6,393 nt of DNA, taken from Clostridiales bacterium (GTDB lineage: Bacteria > Bacillota > Clostridia > Christensenellales > CAG-138). The position numbers were made by a program, and so were the translations under genes. Location: assembly GCA_012511925.1 (NCBI GenBank), contig JAAZFD010000235.1:1-6393 (forward strand), written 5' to 3'. Below are positions 5,114 to 6,393 of the stretch, piece by piece. Below the pieces are notes generated by a model, which ran no database searches, had not been told where the DNA came from, and saw only the letters and a program-made list of their open reading frames with translations. Every line of letters begins with the position of its first letter. Positions within the stretch are counted from its first letter, which is position 1.

Positions 5114-6393
5114 AAACCGTTGGCGTAGTTTCGCTTGGCTGCTCAAAAAACCGCGTTGATACCGAGGTTTTATTGGGCTATCTACGGGATTTTGGTCTTT
5201 TAATAACTAAAAATGCAAGCGAAGCAGACGCAATAATAATAAACACCTGTGGCTTTATTGAGCCTGCAAAAGAGGAGTCTATAAACACGATTCTCGAAAT
5301 GGCAAGGTATAAATCAGATAGGTGCAAGGTGTTGGCGGTGTGCGGTTGCTTGTCGGAAAGATACTTTGACGAGCTGAAGGCAGAGTTGCCCGAGGTAGAT
5401 GTTTTTTGGGGAGTGAAAAATCAAGCCGAGCTTGCACAGAAAATCGCAAGGCTGCTAAATGTTTCTATTGGCGAATACAAAAATTCGTTTCGTATGCTTA
5501 CTACTCCACCATACAGCGCATATCTGCGTGTTTCTGACGGTTGTTCAAACAGATGCGCATATTGTGCTATTCCTCTGATTAGGGGCGACATGAGAAGCGT
5601 TCCTATTGATGATTTGGTTAAGGAAGCCTATCGTTTGGCAGAAAACGGAGTACGAGAACTGAACATAATTGCGCAGGATACTTCTGCATACGGCATGGAT
5701 TTGTACGGCAAGCCGATGCTTTGCGAGCTGTTGAATAGGCTTACAAAAATTGATGAAATTCATTGGATTAGATTGCTGTACCTATATCCCGATACGGTTA
5801 CCGACGAGCTAATTGAAACGATTGTTAAAAACGACAAGATTGTGAATTACATCGACATTCCAATTCAGCACATAAATGATGACTTGCTTATGAAAATGAA
5901 CCGCAGGGGGAATTCTGATTGCATAAAGCGAATTATTTGCAGCTTGCGAAATTCATCAAAAGAATTTATAATACGAAGTAGCGTTATAGTTGGTTTTCCT
6001 TCTGAAAGTGAGGAGCATATTGCTGAACTTTTAGAATTTTTAGAGCAATACCCGATAAACAGGCTGGGTGTGTTCGAATATTCACAGGAGGAGGATACCC
6101 CTGCAAGCGGGTTTGAAAATCAAATAAACGAGGCAACAAAGCAAAAGCGATACGATTTAGTAATGCGTTTGCAGGCGAAAATTTCTAAACGCTTAAACGA
6201 GCAACGCATAGGCAGTATTGTTGAGGTGCTTGTGGAAAGCGTGGCAGGAAAAACAGTTGTTGGTAGGTCTTATGCCGAAGCGCCAGAGGTTGACGGGAAA
6301 ATAATCGTGTCGATAGGCGAAAAGGCTGTTGCGCCCGGGGATTTTGTGAATGCAAGGCTTGTTGCGGCAAAAGAATATGATATGCTTGGAGAG
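5110..6393 (+). CDS. rimO: Ribosomal protein S12 methylthiotransferase RimO (3' end cut by the window edge)
   Basis: The 428 codons run open to the edge. RimO proteins are about 440 residues and the visible end (EYDMLGE) is the usual near-terminal motif, so only a few residues should be missing. RimO is a cytoplasmic radical-SAM enzyme that adds a methylthio group to the beta carbon of a conserved aspartate of ribosomal protein S12. The N-terminal UPF0004 domain has Cys11 (SLGCSKNRVDTE), Cys47 (NTCGF) and Cys80 (GCLSER), expected ligands of the auxiliary iron-sulfur cluster. The radical-SAM CxxxCxxC is Cys145, Cys149 and Cys152 (DGCSNRCAYC), followed by AIPLIRG, a run typical of RimO. Later motifs include IDIPIQH, the substituted MNRRG, and VGFPSE. 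A TRAM domain fills about 366-428. The UPF0004 motifs alone would also allow MiaB, but the PLIRG run and gene order favour RimO. The ATG overlaps the ftsK stop by four bases (ATGA). In many Clostridia pgsA, cinA and recA follow, which cannot be checked here. Confidence 0.93.
   Translation, partial: MKTVGVVSLGCSKNRVDTEVLLGYLRDFGLLITKNASEADAIIINTCGFIEPAKEESINTILEMARYKSDRCKVLAVCGCLSERYFDELKAELPEVDVFWGVKNQAELAQKIARLLNVSIGEYKNSFRMLTTPPYSAYLRVSDGCSNRCAYCAIPLIRGDMRSVPIDDLVKEAYRLAENGVRELNIIAQDTSAYGMDLYGKPMLCELLNRLTKIDEIHWIRLLYLYPDTVTDELIETIVKNDKIVNYIDIPIQHINDDLLMKMNRRGNSDCIKRIICSLRNSSKEFIIRSSVIVGFPSESEEHIAELLEFLEQYPINRLGVFEYSQEEDTPASGFENQINEATKQKRYDLVMRLQAKISKRLNEQRIGSIVEVLVESVAGKTVVGRSYAEAPEVDGKIIVSIGEKAVAPGDFVNARLVAAKEYDMLGE

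Overview
The window looks like an ordinary chromosomal segment of a low-to-moderate GC, Gram-positive anaerobe of the Clostridia type. This is inferred from gene order (ftsK/spoIIIE followed directly by rimO), AGGTGA/GGGGAG-type ribosome binding sites, a PBP5/DacF-like carboxypeptidase, and a wall hydrolase with PG_binding_1 repeats and an NlpC/P60 domain. No phage, plasmid, CRISPR or defence genes are visible. Genus cannot be set from the sequence alone.

Layout: (1) Positions 1-224 carry the 3' end of a plus-strand D-alanyl-D-alanine carboxypeptidase gene (C-terminal domain only). (2) Positions 225-687 form a non-coding convergent junction. It holds a patchwork of short direct repeats and GC-rich palindromes, then a clear intrinsic terminator serving the minus-strand gene. 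(3) Positions 688-2451 on the minus strand encode a membrane-anchored wall hydrolase with four peptidoglycan-binding repeats and an NlpC/P60 catalytic domain. (4) Positions 2452-2686 are a divergent intergenic region with a promoter for each flanking gene, a perfect operator-like inverted repeat between them, and a leader stem-loop before ftsK. (5) Positions 2687-5113 encode a full-length, membrane-anchored FtsK/SpoIIIE DNA translocase. (6) Positions 5110-6393 encode RimO, overlapping ftsK by 4 bases and cut by the window edge just before its stop codon.

Three of the four proteins belong to the cell envelope or division: peptide trimming of peptidoglycan, peptide cleavage in the wall, and chromosome pumping through the septum. 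RimO modifies ribosomal protein S12 and appears to be translationally coupled to ftsK. I see no undescribed multi-gene system. The items most worth a second look are the repeat patchwork, the inverted repeat between the divergent promoters, the ftsK leader stem-loop, and some residue departures in the hydrolase and the FtsK motor.
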